DNA of 64,000 bases. Source: Niastella koreensis GR20-10 (GTDB lineage: Bacteria; Bacteroidota; Bacteroidia; Chitinophagales; Chitinophagaceae). The translations under genes were made by a program, and so were the position numbers. Below the pieces are notes generated by a model. It did no database searches. It was given only the letters and a program-made list of their open reading frames with translations, and was not told the DNA's origin. Positions 27,700-41,485 of this stretch are shown in pieces. The stretch covers positions 6,150,744 through 6,214,743 of the forward strand of contig NC_016609.1 in assembly GCF_000246855.1 (NCBI RefSeq), in the 5' to 3' direction. The stretch's first letter is position 1; the number at the start of each line of letters is the position of its first letter.

Positions 27700-28719
27700 C
27701 TAATGCGTACATTCATGAAACGAATCCCCGCTGGGATAGCTGAATGAATTGACTAGTTTCCACCGCAACTTATACATACCAAAGCTGGTATTCCTGTAAA
27801 CCGTGGCGCCATTCAGATCGGTGATCACATCGGTTCGCCAGCTTTCACCGCCATTGCCATTGGCAACATCGAGAATAGTGGCATAACCACTGGGGCCATT
27901 GCATACAGATTTTACGCCACTGATGGTTTTTACCAGGGTAAACGCCCCGGTTGACACATTGAATTTATAGATATGTCCGCTGTTCGTTAGCCACAGATCT
28001 GTAGTGCTGCCATATACGGGAAAAAGATCATGCGCATTTCCCTGGGGCATCGTGTATGTCTTCTTTAAAGTGAGCGCCGGACTGCCGCAGCTATTGTTAT
28101 AACTGAAGGCTTTCAGTTTGTCTTTACCGGCGGCCCATAAAAGTTTGTTCGTTTTATCCCATACCACATTGTGCACATCTTCAAAGGCCACCTTTCCGCC
28201 CTGTTTGCTATCGTCATTGATATAGGAATCCACGGTAAAAATAAGCAGGTACCCGCCAGTGGTAGAAGCGGTTACCACATTGCCGTTGGGAAGCAGTTCT
28301 GCAGAGTGCGTATTTCCACCGGCGTAATCGTACCAGATGGCTTTTTTGGACGACACATTGATGATGGCTACACCACCGCCTGAAGCAGTAGCCAGGATGT
28401 ATTTGCCACTGTATACGGGTTTGGCTTCGCTAAGGTTGGTGAACCAGCCCTGTGCTCCGGAGCGGATCATGGCATAAGAGGCAGTGGGTTTCCATTCCCA
28501 GGTTATTTTATTACCGTTGGCCACATCTACCATTACGATGCGGGCATTCTTTTGATCGCAGATAACTATTTCTTTGGCAGTGGCTTCTTCTGTGGCGATT
28601 GCTTGTGTGGTCAGCAATTCTGCAGCGTCATCGGTTGCTGCCGTTTGAGATGATCCCTTTTTACAGCCCATTGAAAATGCCAGGGAGAGGAACAGTGATA
28701 CGGAAAAGATCTTTCTCAT
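27700..28719 (-). CDS. Propeller-like surface lipoprotein (DUF6528-type)
   Basis: The 339-residue lipoprotein (LSLAFSMGC then KKG) has repeated strand sets such as EIVICDQKNARIVMVDVANG, GKYILATASGGGVAIINV and HSAELLPNGNVVTAST, consistent with a single beta propeller. I recall such proteins under DUF6528, but this is from memory and function is unknown. Its genes often sit near carbohydrate loci. It follows the GH78 gene by 197 bp on the same strand and converges with the response regulator gene, whose stop is 15 bp away. Confidence 0.75.
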   Translation of the reverse strand: MRKIFSVSLFLSLAFSMGCKKGSSQTAATDDAAELLTTQAIATEEATAKEIVICDQKNARIVMVDVANGNKITWEWKPTASYAMIRSGAQGWFTNLSEAKPVYSGKYILATASGGGVAIINVSSKKAIWYDYAGGNTHSAELLPNGNVVTASTTGGYLLIFTVDSYINDDSKQGGKVAFEDVHNVVWDKTNKLLWAAGKDKLKAFSYNNSCGSPALTLKKTYTMPQGNAHDLFPVYGSTTDLWLTNSGHIYKFNVSTGAFTLVKTISGVKSVCNGPSGYATILDVANGNGGESWRTDVITDLNGATVYRNTSFGMYKLRWKLVNSFSYPSGDSFHECTH

Positions 28720-28916
28720 GAATAAGTGTTTAATAAAATAATAAGATTATGCCCTACATTATAATATAAAAGCACTTACGCATGCTGAAAATCCAATCAA
28801 AGATATTCACATACGGCAGGTGGTTATAGCTGCCGGTTTTATGCAGAAGGAATTAATATAATAATAGTAAAAGTAACATACTGCATTGCCCAACCGGCAC
28901 ATGCAGAAAGCAGAAT

Positions 28917-31532
28917 TTATTTCACCTCAAATGTATACGTCCCTGCTTCCAGTTGCCGGGTCTTATTATTCAGGATGAGGGTTGCCGTAGTATTAGGCGG
29001 TATCACCACATGATACGTTATTTTGTCCCCTGTTCTTTTCCACGACGATACAATAGTGCCATAAGGCGATTCATGTTTTACGTCTACGTGGTTTAAGTTG
29101 GAGATAAAATACGGTTGCAGGATTATTTTCTTAAAGCCCGGCTGGCTGGCGTCTGGTTTTATGCCACCCAATGCTTTGTAGAACCAGGCGCCTATTTCGC
29201 CAAACATAATATGATTGAGCGAGATGTCGCTGCCTGCATCGATTTTCCAGTTCTCGTATAAAGTAGTGGCGCCATTCATGATCCACCAGCCCCATGAAGG
29301 AAAGGTTTCCCTTGAAGCAAGTTTATAAGCCAGTTCAGCATGTCCGTTTTCGCTCAATGCATTCAGAATAGACTTGGTGCCCAGCAGGCCCACATCGAGC
29401 CGGTTGCTGTCGGCCTGTACGCGGCTGGCCAGATTGGTGGCCACCTTTGTTACCAGGGAATCGGGTACCACCTTCCAGAATAAGGGAAAACTTAATTCGG
29501 TTTGTGTTCCGCTGCCATAGATGCCGGTAACCGCATTGAGGTATTTGGCGTTTATGGCGTTTTTGATTGTTGTGGCCAGCGCCGTATATTTTTCTTCGTC
29601 GGCTGTATGTCCCAGAATGTGGGCAGCTTTGGCCAGGATGGAAGCATCTGTAAAATAGTAGATGGAAGAGGTAAGCTCAACCGGTGATTTTGATTTTACC
29701 GGCACCCAGTCGCCCAATCCCCAGGTGGTTAAACCGGTTGGGTAGAGCTGTTTGATGTGTTCTACATAGCGCTGGATGTTGTTGTAACAACGTGCTAACA
29801 GCAGCGTGTCACCGTAGAATAAATAAATGTTCCAGGGAATGATGGCGATGGTGCTCGTCCAGTCGGGGCCATTGGCCCATTCATACCCCCAGCCGCTGGT
29901 GGGAACGATGGCCGGTAACACGCCATTGGGCTGCTGTTCATCCCGGTGATCGGCCAGCCATTTTTCATAGATGGTTATGCCATCAAAATTGTATAGCCCC
30001 GTTTCCACGTTAATATGTGCATCGCCTGTCCAGCCGTTCTTTTCCCGCTGCGGACAATCGGTAGGATAACCGTACAGGTTGGAGAGGTATGAATTATTAG
30101 TTGCCTGCCAGATCTTATTGATGACGGAGTTGGACGTTGTTACACTGCCCACTGCAGGTACATCACTGTGCATGAAATAACCGTTGACGCTTTCTTTAGT
30201 CAATTGTACCGGAGCGCTGCTGGTCACTTCTATATATTGAAATCCTTTATAGTTAAAGCGCGGCATAAAGGTTTCAGGTCCCGCGCCACTGGTGATATAT
30301 TGATCCGTACCAAAAGGATCGGCTGTTCCTACGGGGCGGTAGTGCACATCTATGTTCGATTGATCAACATGCCCATCGGGCCGTAAGCGCTCGCCATGTT
30401 TTAACCGCACTACTGTTCCTGCCGGTGCATTCACCCGGATGCTGCTTACCCCGGCAATATTGCGGCCGAGGTCAAACACATAGTTGGTATCATTAAACAT
30501 CCGGATAGTTTGAGCGCGGATGGTGTCAACCATGCGGATCGGCTGCATCATCTGCGCCACTATATTGGTTGATGGCGCTGCACGCAGGATCACTTCTTTC
30601 CATTTGTCATCCTTAAAATCTGCCTCGCTCCAGCCTGGTTGTATCAACCGGGCATCGTACTGTTCGCCGGTATAGATACTGTTAAAGATCACCGGGCTCA
30701 GGGCTGTCTTCCAGTCTTTCCCCGTTGTAACAGTTTCAACGCTGCCATCTTCATAGGTTATCCGCACATCCATACAGAAAGCGGGCCGGTTGCGCCAGGG
30801 TGCTTCATGAAAATACCATACAGCAGTTGACTGATGATTGTACCAGCCATTTCCCAGTAAGACGCCAATGGCGTTTTTGCCGTGTTGAAGCTGCGCCGTT
30901 ATATCATGGGTAAGGTACAGGGTGCGCCGGTCGAACCGGGTATACATGGGGTCCAGGCAATGATCGCCGATCTTTTTGCCATTGATGTATAATTCATACA
31001 ACCCAGCCACGGCAATATACGCACGGGCAGAGCGGATTGTTTTATTAGCCTGAAATTCCTTTCTGAAATACGGAGCAGGTTTGGTGTTGATGTCGCGACT
31101 GTCGCTTATCCAGGCGCCCTGCCAGTTGGTGCTGTTCATCATCCCGGTTTCAAACCAGGCTACTTCCGATACCGGTGATGCCTTCTTATCCTTATCCCAT
31201 ACCTGTACTGCATAATAATACCTGGTAAATGGCTGCAGGGGCCTGCCCTGGTAAACTACCAGTTGTCCGTTAGATGATACGCGGTCTGTGTGCCAGCAAT
31301 TACCCAACCCCTTACTTACCGCCAACAGGTCGGTACCTACAATAACCCGGTACGCTGTCTGCAAGGCGCCTTTGCGGTCGTCCTTCAATTGCCAGGTTAA
31401 CCGCGGGTGCGCCGCGTCTATTCCTAATGGGTTGTTCAGGTATTCACAGTGCAACGCTACCGGTACACACTGGGCGTTAACCCGTGTTGCCAATGATAAT
31501 AAGAGGAGAATAAATGGGATAACAGGTTTCAT
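28917..31532 (-). CDS. GH78 alpha-L-rhamnosidase
   Basis: The 871-residue protein has a signal peptide (about 1-20), N-terminal beta-sandwich domains (about 25-440; LWQL-type opening PRLTWQLKDDRKGALQTAYR, and a lectin-like ELYINGKKIGDHCLDPMYT segment), a catalytic helical barrel (about 460-780) and a C-terminal sandwich. The three acidic residues known from Bacillus RhaB are present with identical spacing: D492, E497 and D504 in TDCPQREKNGWTGD; a later glutamate in FGEIGAWFY is the probable base. It releases terminal alpha-rhamnose from plant or bacterial glycans or glycosides. It is followed by the DUF6528-type lipoprotein. Confidence 0.94.
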   Translation of the reverse strand: MKPVIPFILLLLSLATRVNAQCVPVALHCEYLNNPLGIDAAHPRLTWQLKDDRKGALQTAYRVIVGTDLLAVSKGLGNCWHTDRVSSNGQLVVYQGRPLQPFTRYYYAVQVWDKDKKASPVSEVAWFETGMMNSTNWQGAWISDSRDINTKPAPYFRKEFQANKTIRSARAYIAVAGLYELYINGKKIGDHCLDPMYTRFDRRTLYLTHDITAQLQHGKNAIGVLLGNGWYNHQSTAVWYFHEAPWRNRPAFCMDVRITYEDGSVETVTTGKDWKTALSPVIFNSIYTGEQYDARLIQPGWSEADFKDDKWKEVILRAAPSTNIVAQMMQPIRMVDTIRAQTIRMFNDTNYVFDLGRNIAGVSSIRVNAPAGTVVRLKHGERLRPDGHVDQSNIDVHYRPVGTADPFGTDQYITSGAGPETFMPRFNYKGFQYIEVTSSAPVQLTKESVNGYFMHSDVPAVGSVTTSNSVINKIWQATNNSYLSNLYGYPTDCPQREKNGWTGDAHINVETGLYNFDGITIYEKWLADHRDEQQPNGVLPAIVPTSGWGYEWANGPDWTSTIAIIPWNIYLFYGDTLLLARCYNNIQRYVEHIKQLYPTGLTTWGLGDWVPVKSKSPVELTSSIYYFTDASILAKAAHILGHTADEEKYTALATTIKNAINAKYLNAVTGIYGSGTQTELSFPLFWKVVPDSLVTKVATNLASRVQADSNRLDVGLLGTKSILNALSENGHAELAYKLASRETFPSWGWWIMNGATTLYENWKIDAGSDISLNHIMFGEIGAWFYKALGGIKPDASQPGFKKIILQPYFISNLNHVDVKHESPYGTIVSSWKRTGDKITYHVVIPPNTTATLILNNKTRQLEAGTYTFEVK

Positions 31533-31534
31533 TG

Positions 31535-31634
31535 AAATGAAGAATGAAAAATGAAAAATAAAAAATGAGAAAGTAAAAACAGGAATATAGAATGTATTGA
31601 TTCCTCATTTCTAATTTCTCATTCTTAATTTCTA
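31535..31634. repeat. GAAAAATGA-type repeats forming an inverted pair
   Basis: An A-rich arm (31535-31575, AATGAAAA words) faces a T-rich arm (31602-31634, TTTCTCATTC words); for example 31564-31572 is exactly complementary to 31615-31623. It fills the gap between GH125 and GH78. Confidence 0.55.
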
Positions 31635-31645
31635 AGTATAGTCAG

Positions 31646-33064
31646 TTAAGCCAGTAGCTGTTTCTTTTCTTTATAAGTCTTCCACAAAAACTCACCGAAC
31701 AGGGTATTCGCCCAGGCGAACCATTTACGGCTGAACTTTTTGGGATCGTCTTTATGAAATGATTCGTGCATGAACCCGGTATCGGCGTGGGTCTTTTGCA
31801 GCATTTGAATACAGGTTTTGATCTCGGCATCATTGGTGCTGGTGAGTCCGCGCATAATGATACCCATGGGCCAGATCATATCCTGTCCAACGTGCGGGCC
31901 GCCAATGCCTTCACCGGCAGTGCCTTTAAAGAAGAATGGGTTGTCGGCCGACAAAACCAGTTTGCGGGTATTCTGATAGATGGGATCCGAGGTTTTTATA
32001 GCGCCGAGATACGGCATGCCTAACAGACTGGGCACATTGGCATCGTCCATGAGGTTGTAGCTGCCAAAGCCATTTACTTCGTAGGCATATACTTTTCCGT
32101 AGCCTTTCAATTCCACTACGGCGTATTGTTGTAATGCTTTTTCCACTTCACCGGCCAGCGCATTGAACTGTGCTGCCGTGGCGGTGTCTTTTACAATAGT
32201 GGTGAACATTTCCGCTGCCTGCCGCATACTGACCACTGCAAAGAAGTTGGAGGGAACCAGGAAGGAAAACAGCGTGGCATCGTCACTTGGCCTGAAAGCC
32301 GAGCAGATCAAACCCACTGGTTTCACCGGATAGCCATAACCGCGCATGGGTTGCGTATCGGTTGAGTGCGGGGTGGTGCGCTGAAATTTATAGGACCCAT
32401 TGCCAGTCTTGCGCTGCTGATCGCGGAAGGTAGCATAGATGGTTTTAACGGCCTGTTGCCATTGTGCATCGAAGGGCTTTGTATCGCCGCTGAGTTTCCA
32501 ATAGTGATAAGCCAGGCGGATGGGATAACACAGGGAATCGATCTCCCATTTGCGTTCATGCACGCCGGCCTTCATATCGGTATGGTCTTTCTCCCATTCG
32601 CTTTTCTTCTCCGGATCGTTATAGAATGCATTCGCAAAAGGATCTTTCAGGATGCAGGTAGTTTGTTTGTTGATAACGCCCGCGATCAATTGCTGCAGGG
32701 GTTTGTCCTGCGACATAAACGCCAGATACGGCCATACCTGGGCGCTGCTGTCGCGCAGCCACATGGCATCGATGTCACCCGTGATAACATATGTTTCGGG
32801 TTTGCCATTTTGGGTAGTATGAAATACGGTAGTGTCGAGTGTATTGGGAAAACAGTTTTCAAACAACCAGGCCAGTTCGGGTTGTTTTACGTTTGCCTGA
32901 AATTCTTTGATTGCATTTTCTACTGCCGTACTGGTAAAATTCCGTTTGTCAGCCGGGGTACGCACTACGGGATATTGAAGGGGGGCCGCCAGGCTACTCA
33001 TATTTCCTATAAATAAACCAGCGCCTGCCAGGGTAGATTGTTGAATAAAGGTCCTCCGTTTCAT
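31646..33064 (-). CDS. GH125 exo-alpha-1,6-mannosidase
   Basis: The 472-residue protein starts with a twin-arginine-like or Sec signal (MKRRTFIQQSTLAGAGLFIG). It matches GH125 (DUF1237): VITGDIDAMWLRDSSAQVWP near residue 100, DPFANAFYNDPEKKSEW, KWEIDSLCYPIRLAYHYWK, FRPSDDATLFSFLVPSNFFA and the C-terminal HESFHKDDPKKFSRKWFAWA. These (alpha/alpha)6 enzymes remove alpha-1,6-linked mannose from N-glycans or fungal mannan. It lies next to a GH76 gene, so the two likely degrade the alpha-1,6-mannan backbone together, GH76 as endo-enzyme and this one as exo-enzyme. Confidence 0.94.
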   Translation of the reverse strand: MKRRTFIQQSTLAGAGLFIGNMSSLAAPLQYPVVRTPADKRNFTSTAVENAIKEFQANVKQPELAWLFENCFPNTLDTTVFHTTQNGKPETYVITGDIDAMWLRDSSAQVWPYLAFMSQDKPLQQLIAGVINKQTTCILKDPFANAFYNDPEKKSEWEKDHTDMKAGVHERKWEIDSLCYPIRLAYHYWKLSGDTKPFDAQWQQAVKTIYATFRDQQRKTGNGSYKFQRTTPHSTDTQPMRGYGYPVKPVGLICSAFRPSDDATLFSFLVPSNFFAVVSMRQAAEMFTTIVKDTATAAQFNALAGEVEKALQQYAVVELKGYGKVYAYEVNGFGSYNLMDDANVPSLLGMPYLGAIKTSDPIYQNTRKLVLSADNPFFFKGTAGEGIGGPHVGQDMIWPMGIIMRGLTSTNDAEIKTCIQMLQKTHADTGFMHESFHKDDPKKFSRKWFAWANTLFGEFLWKTYKEKKQLLA

Positions 33065-33113
33065 ATAAGCAATGTTTGGAGGTAAAGCTATGTATTTAGC
33101 AAGTTCAATAGTT

Positions 33114-33212
33114 ATTTAGTTCCTGAGTTTGTTAGTTATTTAGTTTGTTATTAAGACCCCGTAACTATTTACCGGCAGCTCACTAACAAACTAAATAACT
33201 AATGAACTAAAT
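33114..33212. repeat. AGTTATTTAGTT repeat forming a long hairpin
   Basis: 33132-33150 and 33184-33202 form a perfect 19-bp inverted repeat; the outer pair 33114-33122 with 33204-33212 extends it. The loop is about 33 bases. It lies 3 bp after the GH76 stop codon and before the GH125 start, so it could terminate or stabilise the GH76 transcript. Confidence 0.6.
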
Positions 33213-33215
33213 ATC

Positions 33216-34301
33216 TTATAAACCAACTAATGCTTCCAGCAACATACACGCGCTTAGTTGTATGGAGCCATCCGTTTTTGGGCCATGAGGCTGTGAGCGC
33301 CAATCGGAACCAAAGACATAATCCGGGCGGTAAGTAGCGTTGGTCAATAAACTTTCTCCATTTGTTTTCAGGAATTGAACATACCAGGTGCGGGTTGCAC
33401 GCGGGATATCCCGCGACCGGGTCAATTGATTGAGATAACTGATGAAGATGCCTTTGAACAAACCGCCATCACCTGCGCCTTCATCTTTCAGAATACCATT
33501 GGGTGCAAACTTTTGCTGATCGCTTGTTATGTAGCTGCCGGTTTTCATGGCATCCTGCAGATAGCTATCCTCTTTGGTGATGGTATACAGTTCAAGGGCT
33601 GCGCCCAGCCAGGTACCCTGGTTGTAAGTATAAAGGCCCGTTTCGGTATAATTGCCAAACGCATCCCATACCACGCCACGGCTGGTATCAACCAGGTAGG
33701 TCCGCTGCCATTCGTAGATCTTCTTTGCCCAGCCCAGGTCCAGATCATTTTTATTGAGTTTGTACAGCCTGGCGGCAAGAATAATTGCCGGGCCGTTGCT
33801 GCAGGCATTTTTTGAATCGGGGGTGCCGGATTGCCACATGATACCGCCGCCATGTGCGTTCGTCCAGCCCTGGCGGATATTGTCCCACAGCAGCTGGGCT
33901 ACTTCTTTATATTTCTTATCATCGGTAACATCATAGGCGTGCAGGCAGGCAATGGCCAGCCATTCCATATCGTCGTAGAATTTATTGGCCCATTTACTGC
34001 CGTTCATGTTGTAGATGCCCTTTAGCAGGTTACTCATGCGGGCCGTGTAGGCGGGATCTTTTGTCCGGGCATAGCCATTGGCCAGTACATCCAGGGCATG
34101 GGCATTCCACCAGTAATCGAAAGTGGTATTGCCACTGTTGTTGTGCAGATAATAGTTTTCGCTGTTGGACCAGAACTGGGTGGTCAGCGCCTGCTGGGCG
34201 CTATCGGCAGCTTTTGCCCAGTTGATCTTTGTAGATTGGGAAAATGCGGCAACTCCATGCAACAGGGTAAATGCACAGGTAATGAGTAGGATCCGGTTCA
34301 T
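33216..34301 (-). CDS. GH76 endo-alpha-1,6-mannanase
   Basis: The 361-residue protein has a signal peptide (about 1-22) and the (alpha/alpha)6 fold of GH76. The hallmark catalytic pair D110-D111 lies in KFYDDMEWLAIACLHAYD; GGGIMWQSG and NACSNGPAIILAARLY follow, and the barrel ends with HGPKTDGSIQLSACMLLEAL. GH76 enzymes cut alpha-1,6-mannan backbones such as fungal cell-wall mannan. It is the most upstream of the minus-strand genes before the rRNA operon, with GH125 next to it. No SusCD pair adjoins these two genes. Confidence 0.93.
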   Translation of the reverse strand: MNRILLITCAFTLLHGVAAFSQSTKINWAKAADSAQQALTTQFWSNSENYYLHNNSGNTTFDYWWNAHALDVLANGYARTKDPAYTARMSNLLKGIYNMNGSKWANKFYDDMEWLAIACLHAYDVTDDKKYKEVAQLLWDNIRQGWTNAHGGGIMWQSGTPDSKNACSNGPAIILAARLYKLNKNDLDLGWAKKIYEWQRTYLVDTSRGVVWDAFGNYTETGLYTYNQGTWLGAALELYTITKEDSYLQDAMKTGSYITSDQQKFAPNGILKDEGAGDGGLFKGIFISYLNQLTRSRDIPRATRTWYVQFLKTNGESLLTNATYRPDYVFGSDWRSQPHGPKTDGSIQLSACMLLEALVGL

Positions 34302-34829
34302 AATAGGGAGTTTTTAATTATAATATGTACATGGCAGGCTAATTCATTAGGATAAAAAATTATTCGTTGAATTTATCCTGAATTTAATGTACTTAATTCA
34401 ATTTTGCTAGTCCCTATTAGCAGTAACAGATATATATTTATTTATATAATAAATATAAAGCTAATGATTACCTGATTTAGTAATTAATTGTAAAGTGATT
34501 AGTTAGCGGATTTCCGGTTACAAAAGTTCAAAGTTGAAAGTTCTAATTTGAAGGATGGAGATTTTATAGTCCTAAGTAGCGGTTATTAGGTTATTGGGTT
34601 CGTAGGTTCTTAAGTTATTGAAGTCTAAAGTTATTGAGACCGGGCGGTGTCGAGGGATCGACTCTCTTATTTGCCGCGTCGCAGCCTTTGCCCTCTGCCG
34701 TTTTACTACTGCCTACTGAATCCCGATGGCTATCGGGAGCCCGTTGCCTTTCGTGTCTGCCGCGCAGAATTGTATTGCTTATGGCTTGAAGCTTGAAGCT
34801 TGAAGCTTGAGGCTGCATTCCTAAAAAGC
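34302..34829. other. Intergenic region with short repeats between GH76 and the rRNA operon
   Basis: No gene or tRNA is seen. The proximal 34320-34500 part is AT-rich. Low-complexity patches made of GTTCAAAG and GGTTATT words are at 34515-34640. A TCCCGAT-GGCT-ATCGGGA hairpin is at 34721-34738, and GCTTGAA is repeated four times at 34784-34811 (last unit GCTTGAG). Confidence 0.6.
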
Positions 34830-34863
34830 AAAAAGCCCCTTGATTTGTGTCAAGAGGCTTTTT
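34830..34863 (-). terminator. Intrinsic terminator of the rRNA operon
   Basis: The arms 34830-34843 and 34850-34863 pair over 14 bp with one mismatch and a 6-base loop. On the minus strand the stem, rich in GCCTCTTGA, ends in GGGGCTTTTT. It lies 8 bp beyond the 5S gene and is the expected operon terminator. Confidence 0.9.
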
Positions 34864-34871
34864 ACAATAAA

Positions 34872-34982
<111 letters not shown>

Positions 34983-35111
34983 AGATCTTTGGTGTGAGTT
35001 ATCTTCTCAGATTATCTCTCTACCGTAATAAGTTACATATTGGGAAGTTGTAAATGCAAGTAACAGAACTAACAATATAAATCCATTGTATTCAAAATTG
35101 TTAAAAAAAAT

Positions 35112-37990
<2,879 letters not shown>

Positions 37991-38231
37991 GAGTTATTAC
38001 TATTACTCGGTATTTACAACTTTTATTATCCCAATATGTCAAAGAACTACCCCCTACACCCCTAAAGGGGCAAGAGAGAACGTTTAGTCTCCTGCGAGAT
38101 TCAACGTTTGTTGCTGATGTTAAGGCTGCGAACCTTTAGACCTTAAAGTCACATCATTTGTTTGAAAGAACTGTATTCTATGAAAGTTAAGTGAAGCAAC
38201 AACCAAAAAGATTTGTTATCTGCGAGCATCT
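37991..38231 (-). other. 16S-23S spacer without tRNA genes
   Basis: The spacer is about 240 bp. I searched it on both strands for the T-loop pattern and anticodon stems and see no tRNA-Ile or tRNA-Ala. A small CCCCTAAAGGGG palindrome is at 38059-38070. Confidence 0.75.
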
Positions 38232-39764
<1,533 letters not shown>

Positions 39765-40041
39765 AAATGAGTTTTGATCACTTAGCTAAATTCTCTCAAT
39801 AAGAAAATCAACTTTGTGAATCGTGTTAATTTTTTTCGAGTCGCTAGATTCTTACCTTGATTAATTTACTTGAAATTATTCAAGTGCTGTTGCTTCCAAA
39901 CTTTCAAAGATCTTTAAATATCGTATGTTATGTTTCCTTTACCGCTGTCCACTCTCACTCATTCGTTATTATCTACTTCGTTTCTTTGCGCTCTCCCCTC
40001 TTCTTCTTTTCCTCACTTCCCTATCTTTTCGATTGGGGTTG
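39765..40041 (-). other. rRNA operon leader
   Basis: About 275 bp between the downstream promoter and 16S. The first half as transcribed is strongly purine-rich (plus-strand pyrimidine tracts at 39940-40030). No coding frame is credible. Confidence 0.6.
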
Positions 40042-40071
40042 CAAAGGTAAGTGTTTCTTTCATTTCACCAA
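40042..40071 (-). promoter_or_regulatory. rRNA promoter P1 (Bacteroidota consensus)
   Basis: On the minus strand TTG (40069-40071), a 19-bp spacer and TACCTTTG (40042-40049) match the TTG / TAnnTTTG consensus. The sequence after the box (CAACCCC) resembles that after P2. Confidence 0.8.
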
Positions 40072-40193
40072 ATCTTTTCTCACTTTTTTCTTTCTTTTTT
40101 CCTTTCTCACTTTTCTTTTCTAAGAGCTGATTTTCAGTGACTCACCTCGCTTTCTCTGCTTCTTTTTCACTGCCCCCGTTTTCGTTGGGGGTG

Positions 40194-40222
40194 CAAATGT
40201 AGGAGTATTTTCAATACAACAA
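40194..40222 (-). promoter_or_regulatory. rRNA promoter P2 (upstream, Bacteroidota consensus)
   Basis: TTG (40220-40222), an 18-bp spacer and TACATTTG (40194-40201) on the minus strand. The following bases, CACCCCCAACG, are close to those after P1, so the two look like duplicated promoters. The -33 element lies 10 bp from the stop codon of the TetR gene on the same strand. Confidence 0.75.
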
Positions 40223-40231
40223 ATTCTTTCT

Positions 40232-40843
40232 TTACTTTTTTGTAAAATATTTTTCGGGAGGGGTATCGGCCGGCGGAAAAGCCCGCAACAGAAGCTCCTG
40301 CGCATGGGCAATCATTTTTGAAGCCGGAACCGGCGTTCCGTCCATTACCCAGCAAATGACCATCCGCACAATTCCCCCCGCTACCGCTTCCGCCCGGTAT
40401 TGCAACTCCTGCTTTTCCATAGCGGGCGGCAGCGGCTTCCGCTTATAATAGCCAACTATCTTACTAACCACGATGGCCGTAAAATGTTCAGCTACCTGGT
40501 AACCAATGGGCGTACCATGTATTGCTTTTACAATGGGGCCGTATTCTGCCAAATGATTGAACAGGTACGGCAGGTTGATACCCATACAGTGCTGTGGATC
40601 GTTGCTGTTGATGTTTATGAGTTCCCGCTGAAAGTTTATATTATGCAGCAACAGTTTTTCCTTACTCTCATAATGAGCATAAAAAGTACTTCGCCCCACA
40701 TTGGCTTTGTCAATAATGTCCTGGATGGTAATGGCATCATATTCCTTCTCCCGCATTAACTGGCCCAGTGAATCGGCCAGCAATTGTTTTGTCTTTTGAA
40801 TGCGCCGGTCTTCCTGCAAATCCCCTGTCATTTTGCTGAACAT
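40232..40843 (-). CDS. TetR/AcrR family transcriptional regulator
   Basis: The 203-residue protein has an N-terminal TetR helix-turn-helix (about 12-60; TKQLLADSLGQLMREK, then ITIQDIIDKANVGRSTFYAH and YESKEKLL) and a helical ligand-binding C-terminal part. An alternative start is M5 (40831). It is divergent from the membrane protein gene at 40961. The 117-bp gap contains TTGTTCA twice (40855-40861 and 40934-40940), a possible operator word. Ligand unknown. Confidence 0.9.
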   Translation of the reverse strand: MFSKMTGDLQEDRRIQKTKQLLADSLGQLMREKEYDAITIQDIIDKANVGRSTFYAHYESKEKLLLHNINFQRELININSNDPQHCMGINLPYLFNHLAEYGPIVKAIHGTPIGYQVAEHFTAIVVSKIVGYYKRKPLPPAMEKQELQYRAEAVAGGIVRMVICWVMDGTPVPASKMIAHAQELLLRAFPPADTPPEKYFTKK

Positions 40844-40960
40844 TTTTGGCTGTTTTGTTCAATAACTGTCATTCGGCGGAGACTGTATGTTGTACGCCCC
40901 GGTTAACCGCGACAGCTTTACATAAAAATACAATTGTTCAGTTTCATTAAACAGAAGAAT

Positions 40961-41485
40961 ATGGATCATCACCAAGCTTTCAAACCCAACCTGCGTTTAC
41001 TGACCGGTTCACTGGCGGCCACCATCGGCACCTATGTTCTTACAGCGCTGCATCATGCCTATGGCGCCCTGGTATACAAAACACCCTGGCGCATGCACAT
41101 TGTATATCATGGGTTAATCATCTTACTGATAACGGGCGCCTTTCTGCTCCTGTACGAATGGCGGAAAAAGAAACTATTCTTTGTGCTGTACCTGGCGATC
41201 GCTGGTTTATTCTTTGGCGCACTGATTGGATTGTATGAAGGGCTTTACAATCACCTGATTAAGAACATCCTGTTCTTTGCCGGCCTGTCTCCGGCTTCCA
41301 TGCGCTGGTTTTACCCGGCATCCATGTATGAATTGCCCGACAACTGGCTGTTTGAGATCACAGGCTGCCTGCAGGCTTTTACAGGCGCCGTACAATTGTA
41401 TTATACCCTAAAACTGTTCCGGGAGATCAATCCCCCGTCACTACCAGCTTCTTCGTTTCCAACAGCTGACCGCTGTTTGAAATAA
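40961..41485 (+). CDS. Four-helix membrane protein, unrecognised
   Basis: The ATG at 40961 is chosen over an upstream TTG at 40934 in the same frame. The 174-residue protein has four hydrophobic segments at about 13-33, 45-67, 72-98 and 135-160, with charged loops (EWRKKK) and a segment HHAYGALVYKTPW between helices one and two. Its 3' end overlaps the convergent gene by 59 bp. The divergent TetR gene suggests it is the regulated target, as with small membrane proteins involved in stress or efflux. I do not recognise the family. Confidence 0.7.
   Translation: MDHHQAFKPNLRLLTGSLAATIGTYVLTALHHAYGALVYKTPWRMHIVYHGLIILLITGAFLLLYEWRKKKLFFVLYLAIAGLFFGALIGLYEGLYNHLIKNILFFAGLSPASMRWFYPASMYELPDNWLFEITGCLQAFTGAVQLYYTLKLFREINPPSLPASSFPTADRCLK

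Noticed and set aside
38100-38160. Possible tRNA in the 16S-23S spacer (a CGAACC-like T-loop word)
   Set aside because: No acceptor stem, anticodon arm or second conserved loop could be fitted around it on either strand.
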